A DNA stretch of 7,530 bases from Chloroflexota bacterium (GTDB lineage Bacteria; Chloroflexota; Dormibacteria; Dormibacterales; Dormibacteraceae), in assembly GCA_003446775.1 (NCBI GenBank), contig DMCH01000116.1, positions 11,793 through 19,322 of the forward strand, given 5' to 3'. Below the pieces are notes generated by a model that did no database searches, was not told the origin of the DNA, and saw only the letters and a program-made list of their open reading frames with translations. A program made the position numbers and the translations under genes. Each line of letters opens with the position of its first letter. Position 1 is the stretch's first letter. Below are positions 5,555-7,530 of the stretch, piece after piece.

Positions 5555-7255
5555 CTAGCTCACGATCGTCTGCGTCCAGCTGTAGACGTAACGCTCGCCG
5601 TTTGCCTGTTCGAGATACAGACCATTGTCGCCGACGTGAAACTTGAAAGTGAAATTCCCGGCATCGCGGGCCTGCGCTTTCATCGTGAACGTCACCTCAG
5701 ATCCGGGAGCGAGCGGACCACAGGCCAGTCCCGGCAGGGACTTTTCCACGGCGCACGGTCCCGACGTGAGTACCGTGTAGTGATCGAGAAAGCGGTCGCC
5801 TTCGTCAAAAAGGATCGTCAGGTTTGTGATGTGGGTAGTGCCGACGTTCTTCACCGTGAAGTGGAAGTCACTTGGGGCCCCGACGGTGGCGGTCGGTGAA
5901 TACTGGGAGTCGATCGAGATTGCTGGCGAAGAACCGATCTCGGATTGCACGTGCAGTCCGGCAAAGATGAGCGCGACAGCCGCGGCAGCAATGACCAGCG
6001 CCAGTCCTGCCGTCTCCACCCTGCGCAGATCCCGTCCTCCAATCGCCGCTCGTGGTGGCAGCACCAGCGCCAATCCCATGCCCGCAACAAAACCGCCCAC
6101 GTGTGCGTAGTTGTTGACGAGGCCTCCCAGGCCGGTGATGCCCATGAATAGGATGAGCGCGGCATTGATGCCGATCCATTGACGGACACCCGCGGCGGTG
6201 GCTTTGGGAAACTGCCGACCCTGGAACCGTCCCACCAGGATGAGCAGGCCCATCAGCCCGGTGATGCCGGCTGAGGCGCCGACGGTCATGCCGAATGCGG
6301 TGTCGCCGCTGGTGAGCACCACCCAGGTGATCCCTCCGGCCACAGCGGTCAGCAGGAATGTCCCGAGGAAGACGAGCCGGCCGTACCAGATCTCCGCGAA
6401 CCGTCCGATGTTCCACAGGGCGAAGCTGTTGAAGGCGATGTGCAGGTACGACTGGTTGTCGTGCAGGAAGGCGTAACTCACAAAGCGCCACCATGCCCCG
6501 ATAGTGGGATCGTAGTGAACCATGAGATGGGTCCCGCCGGCGTTGACCAGTGCGCCGAGATCGGAAAGGCCAATGCTGCCGCTGGGAGTGATGAGGGTCT
6601 TCTCCAAGACGTACACCGCGATGAAGCTGCCGATGAGCGAATAGGTGACTACAGGCGTCTTCGCCAGCGGCCGCACCGCCGGTTTCTGGTAGCCGCTCTC
6701 CACCATCTGCCGCCCGGCCAGATCGATGGCGGCGAGCGTCGGTGCCTCATGGCCGGAGCGAATGGCGCGCACGTGGCTGCGAATGGCCCCCAGCGAGGGC
6801 AGACCGGATGGAACCGGAAGCAGCGTCTCCGCCTCACCCGAATCCGGATCGATCGCCACGACACCGATGCTGACCGGCCCCTTCGGTGGGGGCGTCATGG
6901 TGAGCCTCCCGACCTTGCCTAGCACCATGATGAGTACATCGCAGGTCTGCGCCCGCTGCGTGGTGATGCGCTCAGCACCCCATGCGAGCGCGTCGCGGCA
7001 GCGCGTTGCCAGATCCCCTGAGGCTCCGAACGGATCTGCCGAGGGTCTGTAGAAGCCGACCAGTACACCCCGGCTGCCGGTCCACGCGGCCATCGCCAGT
7101 TCGTACTGACCGGCAAGGGAGCCCAACCGGGAATCGCGCTGGTCCACGGGGCGCAACCGGTACCGCGTCACCAGCTCCATGGCGATGGACCGTGCCAGGG
7201 CCGGTGGTTCGGCCGGCACAGTGGGTATGGCCTCGGGAACCTCGGACTGGGTCAC
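5555..7255 (-). CDS. rhomboid intramembrane serine protease with N-terminal soluble and C-terminal Ig-like domains
   Basis: This 566-residue protein has three parts. Residues 1-200 are soluble, with no signal peptide, and contain a domain I do not recognise (YELAMAAWTGSRGVLVGFYR, CDVLIMVLGKVGRLTM, VAIDPDSGEAETLLPVPSG). Residues 201-400 are a rhomboid core: a first helix (about 202-218), WRF at 256-258, HxxxN (His272, Asn276), catalytic Ser328 in GASAG, and catalytic His385 in NYAHVGGFVAG. A seventh helix follows at about 415-434. Residues 440-566 form a beta-rich domain with two cysteines (501, 512) and LAPGSEVTFTM, resembling DUF11/CARDB-type Ig-like modules; by topology it lies outside the membrane. 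All rhomboid catalytic residues are present, so it should cleave membrane-anchored proteins; substrates are unknown. The chosen GTG at 7255 lacks a clear Shine-Dalgarno; GTG at 7315 is in frame but adds unlikely sequence. It lies downstream of rnpB on the same strand. Confidence 0.9.
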   Translation of the reverse strand: MTQSEVPEAIPTVPAEPPALARSIAMELVTRYRLRPVDQRDSRLGSLAGQYELAMAAWTGSRGVLVGFYRPSADPFGASGDLATRCRDALAWGAERITTQRAQTCDVLIMVLGKVGRLTMTPPPKGPVSIGVVAIDPDSGEAETLLPVPSGLPSLGAIRSHVRAIRSGHEAPTLAAIDLAGRQMVESGYQKPAVRPLAKTPVVTYSLIGSFIAVYVLEKTLITPSGSIGLSDLGALVNAGGTHLMVHYDPTIGAWWRFVSYAFLHDNQSYLHIAFNSFALWNIGRFAEIWYGRLVFLGTFLLTAVAGGITWVVLTSGDTAFGMTVGASAGITGLMGLLILVGRFQGRQFPKATAAGVRQWIGINAALILFMGITGLGGLVNNYAHVGGFVAGMGLALVLPPRAAIGGRDLRRVETAGLALVIAAAAVALIFAGLHVQSEIGSSPAISIDSQYSPTATVGAPSDFHFTVKNVGTTHITNLTILFDEGDRFLDHYTVLTSGPCAVEKSLPGLACGPLAPGSEVTFTMKAQARDAGNFTFKFHVGDNGLYLEQANGERYVYSWTQTIVS

Positions 7256-7284
7256 CGCGAAAGTCTATGGGGGCTTCCCGTTCT

Positions 7285-7313
7285 TGCGGCGCGGGATGTC
7301 TGACGGTCTAACA
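7285..7313 (+). promoter_or_regulatory. weak candidate promoter for a + strand short RNA
   Basis: TTGCGG (7285-7290) and TCTAAC (7308-7313) are separated by exactly 17 bases. Matches to consensus are modest (3 and 4 of 6). It is mentioned because an intrinsic terminator follows on the same strand at 7402-7434; together they would define an RNA of about 115 bases starting near 7320. Confidence 0.25.
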
Positions 7314-7365
7314 CCGATGAAGATGTGACGCTCTGCCGCATCAGTCCTCAAGTACAGAATGTCAG

Positions 7366-7403
7366 GCGTACTGGAGCAGAGGTAGCCGAGCTGCGTACTG
7401 GAG
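7366..7403. repeat. 11-bp direct repeat GCGTACTGGAG
   Basis: GCGTACTGGAG occurs at 7366-7376 and 7393-7403, a 27-base period, directly before the terminator hairpin. The second copy overlaps the first base of the stem. The 199-base gap 7256-7454 otherwise holds no open frame of note and no tRNA-like T-loop. Confidence 0.45.
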
Positions 7404-7434
7404 AGCCCTCGGTCTCGCGGTCGGGGGCTCTTTT
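7402..7434 (+). terminator. intrinsic terminator, + orientation
   Basis: AGAGCCC (7402-7408) pairs with GGGCTCT (7425-7431), and the stem extends inward through CG and G-T wobble pairs (7409-7412 with 7421-7424) around an 8-base loop. TTTT at 7431-7434 follows the stem. The T-run is on the + strand only. No + strand gene lies upstream in the window closer than the TetR gene. It may also end the rnpB transcript on the - strand, since it starts about 20 bases after the rnpB end, but without a T-run in that direction. Confidence 0.7.
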
Positions 7435-7454
7435 CGTATTCAATCGGGGTTGGT

Positions 7455-7530
7455 GGACCGATGGTGGACTGTAAGCCTGGTTCTGTGTCCCCTGCGGGAC
7501 GGCGACCATCTGTCTGGGACGCCGGTTGCC
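7455..7530 (-). ncRNA. rnpB: RNase P RNA (rnpB), 3' end only
   Basis: Read on the - strand, the window edge carries the conserved 3' portion of bacterial RNase P RNA, the catalytic RNA that matures tRNA 5' ends. CAGACAGATGGTCGCC (7516-7501) is followed by a small hairpin (GTCCC-GCAG-GGGAC) and then ACAGAACCAGGCTTAC (7486-7471), the universally conserved segment that pairs in the core. The tail AGTCCACCAT (7470-7461) should form the last helix with the 5' end, which is beyond the right edge. The exact 3' end is approximate, because TGGTGGAC is present twice in + coordinates (7451-7458 and 7462-7469) and either copy could be the terminal helix strand. Confidence 0.88.

Noticed and set aside
5868..6494. 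208-codon open frame on the - strand
   Set aside because: Same-strand, different-frame shadow of the rhomboid core; its composition is dominated by Arg and His.
7297..7329. Ten-codon leader peptide (MSDGLTPMKM) on the + strand
   Set aside because: No clear Shine-Dalgarno and no downstream + strand gene for it to regulate.
7320..7434. Possible tRNA before the terminator, suggested by a D-arm-like GGTAGCCGAG
   Set aside because: No T-loop (GGTTCGA-type) sequence, no acceptor stem pairing and no CCA; a cloverleaf cannot be formed.
1..7530. Mobile elements, CRISPR arrays or phage genes
   Set aside because: No transposase or integrase, no terminal inverted repeats and no regularly spaced repeats were found; gene content looks chromosomal.

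Overview
This is a GC-rich bacterial window with tightly packed genes, mostly well-formed Shine-Dalgarno sites, several GTG starts and one likely near-leaderless gene. The family mix is a DUF2127 membrane protein, a DUF899 thioredoxin-like protein, a DcmR-type MEDS regulator, a rhomboid with accessory domains and an RNase P RNA. That mix points to a high-GC soil lineage such as Actinomycetota or a Chloroflexota/Dormibacterota relative. This is inference from gene style only; no taxonomic marker is complete here. I see no phage, transposon, CRISPR or tRNA signal.

Left part (1-2389). A DUF2127 membrane protein, cut by the left edge, is followed 18 bases later by a dienelactone-hydrolase-family protein; both are on the + strand and probably co-transcribed. 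They converge on an MFS transporter on the - strand.

Middle (1142-3522). The MFS transporter and a 140-residue tautomerase form a - strand operon. A TetR repressor is divergent from it. The 89-base gap between tautomerase and TetR holds two 14-bp inverted repeats and a perfect TATAAT box. This looks like a self-contained, inducer-responsive module: repressor, small-molecule enzyme and exporter. The MFS reading frame is the same as that of the tautomerase and has no ordinary start codon before its first membrane helix, so its start is unresolved.

Right-middle (3530-5163). Two further - strand genes follow: a one-component regulator with an N-terminal helix-turn-helix and a C-terminal MEDS (DcmR sensory) domain, and a DUF899 protein with a CPGC motif. 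The regulator has a good promoter only a few bases from its ATG.

Right part (5164-7530). A 391-base gap with small repeats and a hairpin precedes (in + coordinates) a 566-residue rhomboid protease with a cytosolic N-terminal domain, seven membrane segments and a probable extracellular Ig-like C-terminal domain. Upstream of it, the 3' end of the RNase P RNA (rnpB, - strand) runs off the right edge. Between rnpB and the rhomboid gene is a strong intrinsic terminator in + orientation with no known + strand gene in front of it, which suggests a short unannotated RNA.
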